A stretch of DNA of 64,000 nucleotides, taken from NCBI RefSeq assembly GCF_003130405.1, contig NZ_QEAS01000005.1, forward strand, positions 33,318 to 97,317, in the 5' to 3' direction. A program made the translations under genes and the position numbers. Every line of letters begins with the position of its first letter. The first letter of the stretch is position 1. The stretch is from Pararcticibacter amylolyticus. GTDB lineage: Bacteria > Bacteroidota > Bacteroidia > Sphingobacteriales > Sphingobacteriaceae. Positions 15,424 through 26,100 of the stretch are shown piece after piece. Below the pieces are notes generated by a model. That model saw only the letters and a program-made list of their open reading frames with translations, made no database searches and was not told where the DNA came from.

Positions 15424-16287
15424 TCAAACCTTGCGGAAGGCGTTCGGCGTGCTGCCGGTCAGGCGCTTGAAATAATTGTTGAAATATGCGGGATATTCAA
15501 AACCAAGGGAATAGGCGATCTCGGCCACGCTCCAGTCACTATGTTTTAAAAGCGCTTTTGCTTCGGCAATGATCCTCGCAGCGATATGCGATGAAGTAGG
15601 CTTCCCGGTAGTTTCTCTGACAGACCGGTTCAGGTAATTGACATGCACATTAAGAAGGCTGGCGTAGTCCTGCGGACTGCGTAAGCGGAGCGGTTCGTTG
15701 CTGCGCTCTATGGGGAATTGCCTTTCGAGCAGATCGCTGAAGAGATGTGCAATGCGGCTTGCGCCATTTCTGAAGGTCTGGGCATGCTGCGCGGGCTGTA
15801 TTCGCAGGGCTTCATGGATGATGAGCTCGATATAGTTTTTGATCAGATCGCCCTTATAAAGATAGTCGCTCTGGTAAACGGCCAGCATTTTCTCAAACAT
15901 GCCTGTCATAAAGCTGGCTTGTTCTTCAGTTAGCGGTACGACGGGCTTATCGCCAGTCCTGAAGAGGGGCGAGTCGTGCAGTTCCCGGCCACTGAGGAAG
16001 GTTTCGGTAAAGATACAGGCATAACCACTGGTGCGGTTGATGCGGCGGACAAGAGAATGAGGCACCCGGGGGTTGACAAAAAAGAGAGCAGTTCCTTTTA
16101 TGTCCAGCAACTGGCCGCCATAATTGATGGTCATGTCGCCGTTGACTAAGCCCATTTTATAAAAGTCGCGTCGTCCCGCATGGACCGGTACTTCCGTGGA
16201 TGCGGTTACGGCGTGAATTTTAAAACCTTTTAACTTGAGATCGGCCAGGTTCAGTCCGGGTATGTCCGTGCTTTCTTGGTTTGCCAT
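15424..16287 (-). CDS. AraC-family transcription regulator
   Basis: The 287-residue protein has an N-terminal cupin-like sensing domain (KMGLVNGDMTINYGGQLLDIKGTALFFVNPRVPHS, residues 43-80). Its C-terminal AraC DNA-binding domain includes NVHVNYLNRSVRETTGKPTSSHI and WSVAEIAYSLGFEYPAYFNNYFKRLTGSTPNAFRK. It lies upstream of the epimerase gene on the same strand, so it may control that operon. The effector is unknown. Confidence 0.92.
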   Translation of the reverse strand: MANQESTDIPGLNLADLKLKGFKIHAVTASTEVPVHAGRRDFYKMGLVNGDMTINYGGQLLDIKGTALFFVNPRVPHSLVRRINRTSGYACIFTETFLSGRELHDSPLFRTGDKPVVPLTEEQASFMTGMFEKMLAVYQSDYLYKGDLIKNYIELIIHEALRIQPAQHAQTFRNGASRIAHLFSDLLERQFPIERSNEPLRLRSPQDYASLLNVHVNYLNRSVRETTGKPTSSHIAARIIAEAKALLKHSDWSVAEIAYSLGFEYPAYFNNYFKRLTGSTPNAFRKV

Positions 16288-16406
16288 TCCACAAAGTTAA
16301 TAAAATCAATCTTCTGTGCTTTGTCATATCCGGACAGACAACTATAGCAACAGACTGCTATTTACCCGTGGACATGGGTTTTTCTGCCTGTTCATTGAAA
16401 GGCTAT

Positions 16407-16441
16407 AAAAAAGCCCTGCCTGTGATGAGCACAAACAGGGC
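16407..16441 (-). terminator. Intrinsic terminator read on the - strand
   Basis: Read on the - strand, GCCCTGTTTGTG pairs with CACAGGCAGGGC over 12 bp, two of them G-T, around a 5-nt loop. It is followed by six T (fwd 16407-16412). No intact gene upstream on this strand explains it, so it may be left from a deleted gene or protect the araC region from read-through. Confidence 0.65.
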
Positions 16442-16502
16442 ACCTAAACCTTATCGAGGGTAAAAATAATATAATTCCTGAATAGTGTTTCTATTTTTGT
16501 GA

Positions 16503-16721
16503 AAATCTGATACTCATAGGGGAAAATTATTTAGCGGTTGCGTATCCAATCATTTATTTTATATCGAAGATTTCCTTGAGCGCGCCTTTTACATAGAAAT
16601 ATGCAAAGTAGAAAAATGGATGTATTCGGGATTGGTCTACTACACTTACAAGGACATTCGAAAGCTGGCGGGAAATAGGAAAGCCGTTTGTTGGGCTCTG
16701 AACTTTGTTAAGGAGTTTTAA
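16503..16721 (+). pseudogene. Open stretch resembling the 3' end of a lost gene
   Basis: An uninterrupted frame without a usable start codon ends at a TAA near 16721. Its product ends in CKVEKWMYSGLVYYTYKDIR followed by KLAGNRKAVCWALNFVKEF, whose composition looks like real coding sequence, unlike the flanks. I do not recognise the parent family. The rest of this spacer (to the nhaA gene) holds only a doubtful 102-codon frame at 16745-17053. Confidence 0.3.
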
Positions 16722-17171
16722 GCCTTAGTACTTACCTTTGCAGTGTGAAGGATTGCCGTTTCGACCTCTTCAGTCTGATTCTGTTCATTTCTTTATGTCT
16801 GGTCCTGGGATCTATGACAGCGAAGGAAGAAATTGAGAAAGTCTACGCGGACGATTATGATACATACGTGCTTCCTCATTTTTCTTCGGGGCAGGGGAGT
16901 TGTCTTGTCTTTTTGCCCTTTAGCGGGGGGGCTGTATGGCACGCAGAACGTCCCCAATCTTCTTTCCATTATGATAATCATCAATACCGGAATTTTATTT
17001 CACCGGTTTTAAAGACACCTGCTTTTATTTTGCATTGCACTTATCTGATTTAACCGGTTAGATTTTCATGTGCTCATCAATAGTGTGGAAACTGACTTTT
17101 AATGAGCTGCCGAATAACAACTGTATACTATTATAAGTATCGCAGGAAGTATTAATTTATAGGTGCTAAAT

Positions 17172-18335
17172 ATGTCAAAAATAAATCTTCATGTATTCAA
17201 AAGCTTCTTCTCTTCGCAATCAGCGGGAGGAGTCCTTTTAATCTTTTGTGTTGTTATCAGTTTAATGATTGCAAATAGTCCCCTGGCCGGAGGCTTCGAT
17301 GAACTGCTAAAAACTGAAATCGGGTCAAATTTTTCGGGAATTACCCTGCGTTACCCGGTTCTTCTTTGGATAAACGATGGCCTGATGGCCATATTCTTTT
17401 TACTGGTGGGGCTTGAAATAAAAAGAGAGCTGGTTGAAGGTGAATTGTCGTCTTTCCGGCAGGCAGCTCTTCCGGTTTTTGCAGCAATAGGCGGTATGGC
17501 TGTACCTGCCCTGATCTTTGCGCTCTTTAATAACAATACGGAAACGGCTAACGGATGGGGGATCCCGATGGCGACTGATATCGCTTTTGCAATCGCGATT
17601 CTATCGCTCCTTGGTGATAAGGTTCCCACAGGACTGAAAGTGTTTTTAACAGCCCTGGCTATAGTGGATGACCTGGGTGCCATACTGGTGATCGCTCTTT
17701 TCTACTCCGCGGAACTTCATTTAACTTACCTGCTTTATGCCGGGGGAATACTGCTCCTGCTTGTTATTTTTAATCGCTTAAACCTTTCGCATCCGCTGTT
17801 CTATGTGATACCGGGATTGTTTATCTGGTATTTTATTCATCATTCAGGCATACATGCAACCATAGCTGGTGTGTTAACGGCATTTACACTTCCAACTACT
17901 CCGGATGATAAAGAGTCTCCCCTGGAGAAATTGGAACACTGGCTGACAAGACCCGTCAACTTTTTGATTATGCCTCTGTTTGCTCTTGCTAATACTAATA
18001 TCCATCTCGATATTTCTATGGTTGGCGGAATTTTTAGTAATATGGGTTTAGGAATTCTGCTGGGCCTGTTTCTGGGTAAACCTATCGGGATTTTCATCAT
18101 GTCGTGGGTGGCCGTTAAATCAGGGATCGGAGGATTACCCGAACAAACAAAATGGAATCAGCTGGTGGCGGCAGGCGTACTGGCAGGCATTGGCTTTACC
18201 ATGTCGATATTTATCGCGATGTTGTCGTATTCTGATCATCATCTCCAGATTGAAGCCAAGTTCGTAATTCTTGTAACTTCCGTCCTGGCCGGAATCATTG
18301 GCTATTCCTGGCTGAAACGGATTAAATTTAACTAA
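17172..18335 (+). CDS. nhaA: Na+/H+ antiporter NhaA
   Basis: I chose the ATG at 17172 ([20 protein letters not shown]) over a GTG at 17163. The 387 residues form about twelve membrane segments, as expected for NhaA. Diagnostic motifs are [53 protein letters not shown], and [18 protein letters not shown], which carries the ion-binding Asp pair. A C-terminal [15 protein letters not shown] is also present. It exchanges internal Na+ for protons across the inner membrane and supports pH and salt tolerance. The truncated DUF389 gene follows after 10 bp. Confidence 0.96.
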   Translation: MSKINLHVFKSFFSSQSAGGVLLIFCVVISLMIANSPLAGGFDELLKTEIGSNFSGITLRYPVLLWINDGLMAIFFLLVGLEIKRELVEGELSSFRQAALPVFAAIGGMAVPALIFALFNNNTETANGWGIPMATDIAFAIAILSLLGDKVPTGLKVFLTALAIVDDLGAILVIALFYSAELHLTYLLYAGGILLLLVIFNRLNLSHPLFYVIPGLFIWYFIHHSGIHATIAGVLTAFTLPTTPDDKESPLEKLEHWLTRPVNFLIMPLFALANTNIHLDISMVGGIFSNMGLGILLGLFLGKPIGIFIMSWVAVKSGIGGLPEQTKWNQLVAAGVLAGIGFTMSIFIAMLSYSDHHLQIEAKFVILVTSVLAGIIGYSWLKRIKFN

Positions 18336-18345
18336 AGGGATTTGC

Positions 18346-18663
18346 ATGAAGAGAAGAAGAAGCCGCCTGGTGCGCACAGTAAATATTTTTCTTTCCCGTA
18401 GGTTTAATCTCCACCTGGACAAGGCGGACGAGGATGACGTGGTTATCTCCATTCGCAAGAACTCTGATTTTGTGGGAGCTAACTTGTGGACCCTCATTTT
18501 TGCTATTTTTATTGCCTCAATCGGTCTCAATGTAAATTCAACCGCTGTTATTATCGGAGCGATGCTGATCTCTCCCCTGATGGGACCGATTATGGGGATA
18601 GGCCTGGGGCTGGGGACCAACGGCTTCGAGCTTATAAAAATTAAGAATGCAATTATGGCTTAA
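18346..18663 (+). pseudogene. Truncated DUF389-family membrane protein
   Basis: The 105 residues match only the start of the DUF389 family: [68 protein letters not shown]. Family members continue for several hundred residues with further membrane helices. Here a TAA follows immediately after two helices, and the next 80 bp show no continuation before the convergent kinase gene. This looks like a 3' deletion. A short remaining product could still be made. Confidence 0.75.
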
Positions 18664-18745
18664 AACTAGATTGAGGGTAGACTCTGTGCGTCTCCTGATA
18701 GAATAGAACAGGCTGAAATACAATCATAGCTTGGGGAGTCCGGAT

Positions 18746-19996
18746 CTATCCGAACTTTATCCGGAAGCCATGCATAGGCAAACGAAAATAATAATTCAGG
18801 GAGTAGCCTTGCTTGATACAGATCTGCTTGAGGATGGCCAGGCCCAAACCCACACCATCTGACTTCGGGTCTTTGTAAAATCTTTCAAATATCTGGCTCT
18901 CGGGCAATGCATTCTGATTACCTGTATTTTCAAAATAGAGTTCGCCCTCTTTTAGTGTTATATGGATTTCCCCTCCGTTTCTGTTGTGCCTTATTGCGTT
19001 GCTGAACAGATTGTTCAATAAAATGTCGAACTGGTATTTGTTGCTCAAAACAGTCGTATCATCAAGATTGCATGTTACCTGAATGTGTCGCTGTGAAATG
19101 AGTTCCTGAAAATTATTCACTTTTTGCCTGATCAATTCAGCCGGGCAAAGCTGTTCTTTTTCACCAAGCTGATCATGATCAATCTTTACCAGTAATAGCA
19201 ACGATTGGTTGATTTTATTCAGCCGTTTGGTAGCTTTATAAAGGTCGAGTAGTGCTTTGCTGTCATTTTCTGCCAGCGTTCCCGACTGTAGCAGGGTGTC
19301 GAGCTTTGAATTAATGATCGCTATCGGAGTCATCATTTCATGTGAGGCATTTTCAGTAAAGAGTTTGATCTCCTTAAAATCGTCTTGTATCTGTGTTGTC
19401 ATTTGCTTTAGTGCTTCATCTAATTGTCTGAATTCGTGTATATCTGTTTTTACGGATCTGTAGCCTCCTTTTTTGATGTCAAAGCTTTTAATTTGTTTTA
19501 AGGCCTGATAAAATGGCGACCATAGTTTTAAAAGCAGGTAGCGATTAAATAAGGCCATCAGTCCAAATAATATAACTACTGGAATAATTATGGCTAAAAA
19601 GACAATTTGCATCTGCCTGGATTGAGTAGCCTTTGAATTCAGGATCAGCACATGAAAAGGTTGGTTGTCTAATAAGAGATCAGCCTTCAGGTAGCGTGCA
19701 GATTCTTTTTTTTGTTTTCTTGGATTGTAGAACGTGGTATCACCGGGTACTAGTACCGCAGACGTTTTTTTTGCCGGTTTATACTCAATGACGAGGTCAA
19801 GGTCTTCTGGGGGTGCGGGGAAAATGTTTTTGACATGCAGATAGTCTTTTACTTCCATTAGTTCCTCCCGTAAATTCTCATCTATCTTGTTGTTAAGTGT
19901 ATAGTTGAGAGCATTATAAAATAATATTCCTACAGAGATGAGGCCGATCAGTAGTACGACCAGTAAAACCCTGTTGTATTTCGAAAATAGGTTCAT
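18746..19996 (-). CDS. Sensor histidine kinase
   Basis: A 416-residue inner-membrane kinase. TM1 is at about 9-29, a periplasmic sensor region at 30-128, and TM2 at 129-150. The HisKA H-box FTENASHEMMTPIAI has His219, followed by the N-box NLFSNAIRHN and G-box GVGLGLAILKQICIKQG. The HAMP linker is not obvious. The start ATG overlaps the response regulator stop as ATGA, so the pair is translationally coupled. The stimulus is unknown. Confidence 0.92.
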   Translation of the reverse strand: MNLFSKYNRVLLVVLLIGLISVGILFYNALNYTLNNKIDENLREELMEVKDYLHVKNIFPAPPEDLDLVIEYKPAKKTSAVLVPGDTTFYNPRKQKKESARYLKADLLLDNQPFHVLILNSKATQSRQMQIVFLAIIIPVVILFGLMALFNRYLLLKLWSPFYQALKQIKSFDIKKGGYRSVKTDIHEFRQLDEALKQMTTQIQDDFKEIKLFTENASHEMMTPIAIINSKLDTLLQSGTLAENDSKALLDLYKATKRLNKINQSLLLLVKIDHDQLGEKEQLCPAELIRQKVNNFQELISQRHIQVTCNLDDTTVLSNKYQFDILLNNLFSNAIRHNRNGGEIHITLKEGELYFENTGNQNALPESQIFERFYKDPKSDGVGLGLAILKQICIKQGYSLNYYFRLPMHGFRIKFG

Positions 19997-20670
19997 ATAT
20001 CTGTAAACCGGTAACCCAGGCCATAAACTGAATGAAAATAATCTTTAGCACCGGCATCCGATAGTTTCTTGCGGATGTTTTTAATATGTGTATAAATGAA
20101 ATCAAAGCTGTCGGCCATATCCGCGTCGTCTCCCCAAAGGTGCTCAGCGGCTGCACTTTTGGATATGGCTTTTCCTTTGTTATATATGAAGTAAAGCAGC
20201 AGGTCGTATTCTTTCCTGGTAAAGTGAATTTCATGCCTGTTTACTGTTATGGTCTTTGCTCCCAGATCAACCTCAATTTCGTTAAAGGTGAATATATTGG
20301 AATGCTGATTGTTTTTACGCCTGATGATGGCGGCAATCCGGGCATTTAACTCTGAAAGATGGAAGGGTTTCATCAGATAATCGTCTGCACCTAAATTTAA
20401 ACCTGTTATGCGGTCGTCGAGGGCATTGCGGGCCGAAATAATTATCACGCCTTCGGTCTTTTGTAATGATTTCAGATGTTTTAACAATTTCAGGCCATCA
20501 CCATCGGGGAGCATCAGGTCTAATAATATACAGTCGTAGCTATAGAGGGAAATTTTCTGATAGGCCGCGTCGTAGGTAATAGCTGTTTCGCATAAATAGC
20601 CTTCAGATGTGAGGTAATCCCTTATAGCTGAGGATAAATCAAGCTCGTCTTCTATGATCAGGATCTTCAT
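19993..20670 (-). CDS. OmpR-family response regulator
   Basis: A 225-residue two-domain regulator. The receiver has the acidic pocket at Glu7/Asp8, phospho-acceptor Asp51 in CILLDLMLPDGDG, and Lys in DDYLMKPF. The C-terminal winged helix shows FTRKEYDLLLYFIYNKGKAISKSAAAEHLW and the final VYGLGYRFT. It lies upstream of its kinase in a coupled operon. No target is visible in the window; the 466-bp spacer beyond it contains a gene remnant rather than a clear promoter pair. Confidence 0.93.
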   Translation of the reverse strand: MKILIIEDELDLSSAIRDYLTSEGYLCETAITYDAAYQKISLYSYDCILLDLMLPDGDGLKLLKHLKSLQKTEGVIIISARNALDDRITGLNLGADDYLMKPFHLSELNARIAAIIRRKNNQHSNIFTFNEIEVDLGAKTITVNRHEIHFTRKEYDLLLYFIYNKGKAISKSAAAEHLWGDDADMADSFDFIYTHIKNIRKKLSDAGAKDYFHSVYGLGYRFTDI

Positions 20671-20809
20671 TTTCGAAAATTACAAAGAAATATTGAAGAT
20701 AATCTGTCGAATACAGAGCGCTTAGGGTTTGTCTTAATTGACAGCCGGAGCCTTGCACGTGCAATGTGTAGGATCCTTCAACGATATCCTCTGCTTCAAA
20801 GTCAGATAA

Positions 20810-20992
20810 TCGGATCTATCCTTCACTCAGACCCGTACGAATGAGCACACGGGTAATGCCTATGGTTTTACGGATTCTTATTCGCAGGAGTGTGGCTATC
20901 AATCGCTGGGCGCTGCTTTTAATCTCACCCGCTTATATAAAAGTAAAAATACACAGTTTGATCTGCGCTTGCAGACGTTTCTGGATACCTGA
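20810..20992 (+). pseudogene. 3' remnant of an unidentified gene
   Basis: The frame bounded by TAA (20807) and TGA (20992) encodes about 60 residues of plausible protein: SYSQECGYQSLGAAFNLTRL then YKSKNTQFDLRLQTFLDT. It lacks a start codon. Alternating hydrophobic and polar residues near the end recall an outer-membrane beta-strand tail, but I cannot name the family. The rest of 20671-21136 holds nothing convincing. Confidence 0.3.
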
Positions 20993-21136
20993 TGATTCTC
21001 ATCTGGGAAAGGTGCTTTTAACGCGGCAGTAGAGCCTGATTTTTTTCGTAAATGATCGTTTGGGTGTAATTTGAATTGCAATATGCAGCATTCAGGTCTT
21101 GAAGTGGGAAAAAATGATTAGCTTACGGGCTTAATT

Positions 21137-21739
21137 ATGGGGCGCTATAATTTGTATACCGATTTGGAGTTGTTTGGTCTGATGAAAGTTGATGATCGGG
21201 GTGCTTTTGCAGAATTATATGGGCGTTATCATGCGGATATTGTTCGTTTTCTGCGTAAATTTCTGAAGTCTTCTAATTTGTCTGAGGATATTTGTCAAAA
21301 TGTGTTTCTTAAATGCTGGGAGGGGCGTAGTGAGTTGCCTGAAACTATTGCCCCGGCATCGTGGCTTTACACGGTTGCTAAAAGCCGTGCTCTCGATTTT
21401 TTACGGAGAGTTTCTGTAGAGCAAGCCGCTGCCAGCATGATCCTGAACGAATACCCCACTGGCCGGAACCTGCCGGAAGAGAACCAGTTTACGCGTGATT
21501 ACCTTGCTTTTATAGAGAAAATACTCGACACCATGCCGGAGCGCACGCGGGAAGTGTTCAAGCTGTGCCGGCAGCAATATCTTACCTATGAAGAAGCCGC
21601 TGTTCAATTAGGAATTACACATCATACTGTAAAAAAGCACATGGGATATTCTATGCGGATTTTAAAAAGGGCTGTGGACAAGGAACTGGGCATCGATCTT
21701 AAAATATTGCTGGCAGCCTTAATGCTTACCCTGCATTGA
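21137..21739 (+). CDS. ECF sigma factor, FecI-like
   Basis: A 200-residue ECF sigma factor of the Bacteroidota group that pairs with FecR proteins. Region 2 is AFAELYGRYHADIVRFLRKFLKSSNLSEDICQNVFLKCWEGRSELPE, followed by ASWLYTVAKSRALDFLRR. Region 4 is LDTMPERTREVFKLCRQQYLTYEEAAVQLGITHHTVKKHMGYSMRIL. It is followed by a FecR-type anti-sigma gene and an STN-containing SusC, the usual trans-envelope signalling set for glycan sensing. Its target is probably the SusC/SusD promoter in front of 23136. Confidence 0.93.
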   Translation: MGRYNLYTDLELFGLMKVDDRGAFAELYGRYHADIVRFLRKFLKSSNLSEDICQNVFLKCWEGRSELPETIAPASWLYTVAKSRALDFLRRVSVEQAAASMILNEYPTGRNLPEENQFTRDYLAFIEKILDTMPERTREVFKLCRQQYLTYEEAAVQLGITHHTVKKHMGYSMRILKRAVDKELGIDLKILLAALMLTLH

Positions 21740-21846
21740 TAATTCTACCGGCTTAATAAATTCTTTTCAAAAAATTAATATTTCTTTCATCATGCGTACC
21801 CGGTGATGTGCTCTTGTTCGTAATGCAGTCTGAAAACAAGATATAA

Positions 21847-22932
21847 ATGCTGGAACAAGACGAAAATGCAAAGAGAACACTCATTGAGCGTTATATCGAA
21901 GGTGCCGCCAGTGAAAGTGAACTGATGGTGTTTTTTGACTTAATGGGCAGGCAGGAGATCGATAGACTTGTCTCGGAGTATATGGATAAGGAAGTAGAGC
22001 AGATGCTCGCGCGGCAGCGCCCCGCCCCTGTGTCTCCTGTCCGCAGATATGCTGCCATTGCCGCCGTTATTCTGATTACTTTGTCGGCGGGTGTGTTCTT
22101 TTTAGTCCGAAGTGATCCTGATAAACAGGTGATAGACAGGCGTCCTGCTTTGAGCCAGGGCACTCTGACTTTGGCTAATGGCCGGAAGATCATCCTCAAT
22201 AAGGCCTTGAATGGGAAGATAGCGGATCAAAACGGAATGGTGATATCGGTTGATGATCAGCGTCAGATAACTTTTTCGGGCAAGGTAACTGATCAGAATG
22301 CTAATTTGTTTAATTCGGTGGCCACAGCCCGTGGAGAGAAATTAGCCTACCCGGTAGTCCTGGCAGATGGTACTAAAGTCTGGCTCAATGCAGCTTCATC
22401 GATTACATTTCCGGTCGCCTTTAATGGTAAAAAGCGTATTGTAAAATTAACGGGAGAGGCATATTTTGATGTAGCTCATGATGAGTCCAGGCAATTTGAA
22501 GTGGAAACGCGTGACCAGATTATCAAAGATATAGGCACTTCCTTTAATATAAATGCTTATGAAGATGAGCCTGCTATGCATACCACGCTTATCAGCGGCT
22601 CTGCAAGTGTAAATAATATCGTCATTAAACCAGGCCAGCAAGCTGTGGGTGCTGGCGCTCAGTTGAAAATTACAGATGTAAATACCGATGGGGTTGTCGC
22701 CTGGAAAAATAACTATTTCAAACTGGACAATGAGGAGCTGACTGCCATCATGCGGGAAATATCACGTTGGTACAATGTGGAAGTTGTTTATGCTGACCAG
22801 ATCGATAACCAAAAATATTATGGTACCATCAACAGGTTTAGTGATTTGTCAAAGGTGCTGGATAAGCTCGAGAGTACGGGTACCGTAAAGTTTAAAGCGG
22901 AAGGAAACAAGGTAACTGTATATAAAAAATAA
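21847..22932 (+). CDS. FecR-type anti-sigma factor
   Basis: A 361-residue single-pass inner-membrane protein. A cytoplasmic sigma-binding segment covers residues 1-65 and the membrane helix about 68-88. The periplasmic FecR domain has YPVVLADGTKVWLNAASSITFP, VKLTGEAYFDVAHDESRQFEV and DIGTSFNINAY. The C-terminal DUF4974 domain shows FKLDNEELTAIMREISRWYNVEV. It transmits a signal from the STN domain of the SusC protein to the sigma factor. Confidence 0.93.
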   Translation: MLEQDENAKRTLIERYIEGAASESELMVFFDLMGRQEIDRLVSEYMDKEVEQMLARQRPAPVSPVRRYAAIAAVILITLSAGVFFLVRSDPDKQVIDRRPALSQGTLTLANGRKIILNKALNGKIADQNGMVISVDDQRQITFSGKVTDQNANLFNSVATARGEKLAYPVVLADGTKVWLNAASSITFPVAFNGKKRIVKLTGEAYFDVAHDESRQFEVETRDQIIKDIGTSFNINAYEDEPAMHTTLISGSASVNNIVIKPGQQAVGAGAQLKITDVNTDGVVAWKNNYFKLDNEELTAIMREISRWYNVEVVYADQIDNQKYYGTINRFSDLSKVLDKLESTGTVKFKAEGNKVTVYKK

Positions 22933-23064
22933 GTAAACAGTAAATAATAATGATTCAACTCCGAAGGAACTATATGGAATATTAGAGGAACAAGGAAGGT
23001 ACGCGGCCTGGTAAGAAACGGAAGCGCTGGACACGCCTCCGTTTGAATTGTCCGGTCGTAAAGT

Positions 23065-23085
23065 TTTATCTGCAAGGCAGATAAA
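23065..23085 (+). repeat. Perfect inverted repeat in the leader before SusC
   Basis: TTTATCTGC (23065-23073) and GCAGATAAA (23077-23085) can form a 9-bp stem with a 3-nt loop, 50 bp before the SusC start. No T-tract follows, so it is not an obvious terminator. It may stabilise or regulate the SusC leader RNA. Confidence 0.5.
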
Positions 23086-23135
23086 CATTTAAAGAATTGC
23101 TTCGAACACAATTTTCATTTTAACCGAATACCCAA

Positions 23136-26100
23136 ATGTATAAAATTTTTACGCGACTTTTTTGCGCGCGCCCTGGTACGGGTACGCATCAATTTTTGTT
23201 GGTCATGAAACTTATTACGCTTCTTTTATTTGCTGGCTTATTGCAAGCAAGCGCCTCCAGTTACGGCCAGAAGATCACTTATCATAAGAGCAGGGTAACG
23301 ATGGCTCAAATGATCGATGAGATCAGGAAGCAAACCGGGCTTGACGTGCTGATATCTTCTGATAACATGAAAAAAATAAAAGTCCGCAGTGTTAATTACA
23401 ATAATGAGGATATTAACAATGTGATGGCAGATTTTCTTCAGGGTCTGTCGTTTGATTTCAGAATAGAAGATAAAACTGTTTTGATCAGTCCCAAAGATGT
23501 TTCCCTTCTGCATAAAGTTAAAGAACGCCTTATTGCGGGCTTTCAGCAAATAACGGTACAGGGAATTGTGACAGATTCTATCGGGCATCCCATGCAGGGT
23601 GTCGTCGTTCGTGAAAAAGGTACCAGTAATATCGTGCTCACCGATCAGCGGGGCACTTTTAAGATCATCGCGAAAGATGAGAAGTCACTTATTACATTCT
23701 CTCACATTGGTTTCATTGTAACTGAATTAAAAGCAGGAGAAGTTCCGGCAAGGATTGTGATGCATGCCGGCGTCGCAAACCTGCGCGAGGTGGTGATTAA
23801 TAAAGGTTATTATACGGAAAAACAAGCGCTTAGTACAGGTTCGGTAAGCAGTGTCAGTGCGAAAGAGATCAGCATGCAGCCGGTTACTGATCCGATTCAG
23901 GCGTTGATAGGGCGTGTTCCCGGTTTATATATTCAGCAGCAATCTGGTGTTCCCGGAGCCAATTCCCTGGTACGTCTGCGGGGGCAGAACAGTATTGCCA
24001 ATGGAAATGATCCGCTTTACGTGATAGACGGAGTTCCCTATTCCAATCGTACGCTTACGCCGGGTGCAGGTGTTACAAGCGGCCCGCTGGGATCAGGCAC
24101 CGGTTTCAGCAACACTTCTGCAGGCGGCTTAAGTCCTTTTAACCTGCTTAATCCTAATGACATCGAAAGTATTGATGTACTTAAAGATGCGGATGCTACG
24201 GCCATTTATGGATCGCGTGGTGCTAATGGTGTTATTCTGATCACAACGAAAAAGGGCAGACCCGGTAACACGCTGGTTAACGTCGATTTTTCCCAGGGTG
24301 TTTCAAAGGTGACGCGCACCATGGATATGATGAATACCGAACAGTATTTACAAATGCGCCGCCAGGCTTATGCGAATGATGGTATCGATATACCCGCCAC
24401 CGCTTATGATTTAAATGGTGTATGGGATACCACCCGTTATACCGACTGGCAAAAGGAATTAATAGGCGGAACAGGTCATTATACCAATGCGCAGGTTTCT
24501 GTATCCGGAGGAAGTGAATCTACGCAATTCTATGTTGGAGGGGGCTTTAACCGTCACACTACTGTTTATCCAGGTGATTTTGCAGACCAGAAGGGTACCC
24601 TGAATTTCAATTTGAACCATTCGTCTGCGAGTAACCGTTTTCAGCTAACGCTTTCCGGAGGATATACTCATGATGAAAATAATCTGCCGCAATCAGATCT
24701 CACAAATTATGCATTAACCCTTTCGCCGGTTGCCCCTGCGGCTTTCAATCCTGACGGGACACTCAACTGGCAGACCAACGGTACAACCGCAACATGGGGC
24801 AATCCCTTAACTTATACCGTTAGAACGGCCGACGCTACCAGTAACGGGTTAACCAGTAACCTTACGCTGAGTTATAAAATCCTGCCGGAGCTTACTTTTA
24901 AAACAAATACCGGTTATAATTACGCAACGACTGAACAGGTCAATATTACGCCGTCGTTAGCTATTGCACCGCCGAACACCAACAACGCTGCGCGACGGAG
25001 TAACAACTATGGCAACGGAAAATCTACTAACTGGATCATTGAGCCGCAATTGAACTATATCAGGAAGATTGGCAGAGGTGAGCTGAATGTGTTAGCCGGT
25101 ACAAGTTTTCAAAGCCAGTATACTAATTCTGCCTCCTATCTCACTTCGGGTTACGCCAGCGATGCCTTGCTGACTAATCCGGCCAACGCATCTAATTTCA
25201 GGTTCTTTGGCTCTACCGATATTACCTATAAGTATACAGCCGTTTACGCGCGCCTTAACTATAACTGGGAAGAGAAATACCTGTTGAATCTGACTGCCCG
25301 ACGGGATGGAAGCAGTCGTTTTGGACCAGGGAAACAGTTCGGGAATTTTGGAGCCGTTGGTTTGGGCTGGGTTTTCAGCCGCGAAGGTTTTTTTGACAAT
25401 CACCTGGATTGGCTGAGCTTCGGTAAGCTTCGTGCAAGCTATGGGGTAGCCGGGAACGACCAGATAACTGACTATACTTATCTCAGTTCTTATTCCAGCA
25501 ATTCTACTACCTACCAGGGTATCACGGGACTCTATGCAACCCGCATTCCTAACGCGTATTTTGCCTGGGAAGTAAATAAAAAGCTGGAACTCGGACTCGA
25601 TCTGGGATTCCTGAATGACCGCATTAATCTTACTGCCGGTTATTATCTTAACCGCAGCGGTAATCAACTGCTATCTTATCCCTTAGGTGCAACAGCCGGT
25701 TTTCCCTCGGTACAGGCGAATCTGCCTGCCGTTGTCCGGAACTCGGGCGCAGAGTTTACCCTGAACACTACCAATCTCCAGCGAAAGAACTTTAAGTGGA
25801 GTACCTCTGTAAACTTAACTCTTCAAGGCAATAAGCTGGTGTCATATCCAGGACTGGAAACTTCTAACTACGCAAATGTGTATGTAGAAGGGCAAAGCAT
25901 TTTTATATCCAAGCGTTATGTTTTTGCCGGTGTAAATGCGGAAGATGGTTTGTATAATTTCATAAAATCCTCAGGAGAGACCACTACCGACCCGGAATAC
26001 CCCGCAGATCTTATGGTGACAAAGCCGGTTACACAACAGTATTATGGCTTGTTGGGCAATGCTTTAAAGTATAAGGGTTTGCAGCTGGATTTTTCGTTTC

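Noticed and set aside
16745-17053. 102-codon frame before nhaA
   Set aside because: Begins with a hydrophobic run that might pass for a signal peptide, but the rest is irregular, starts at GTG and matches nothing I know.
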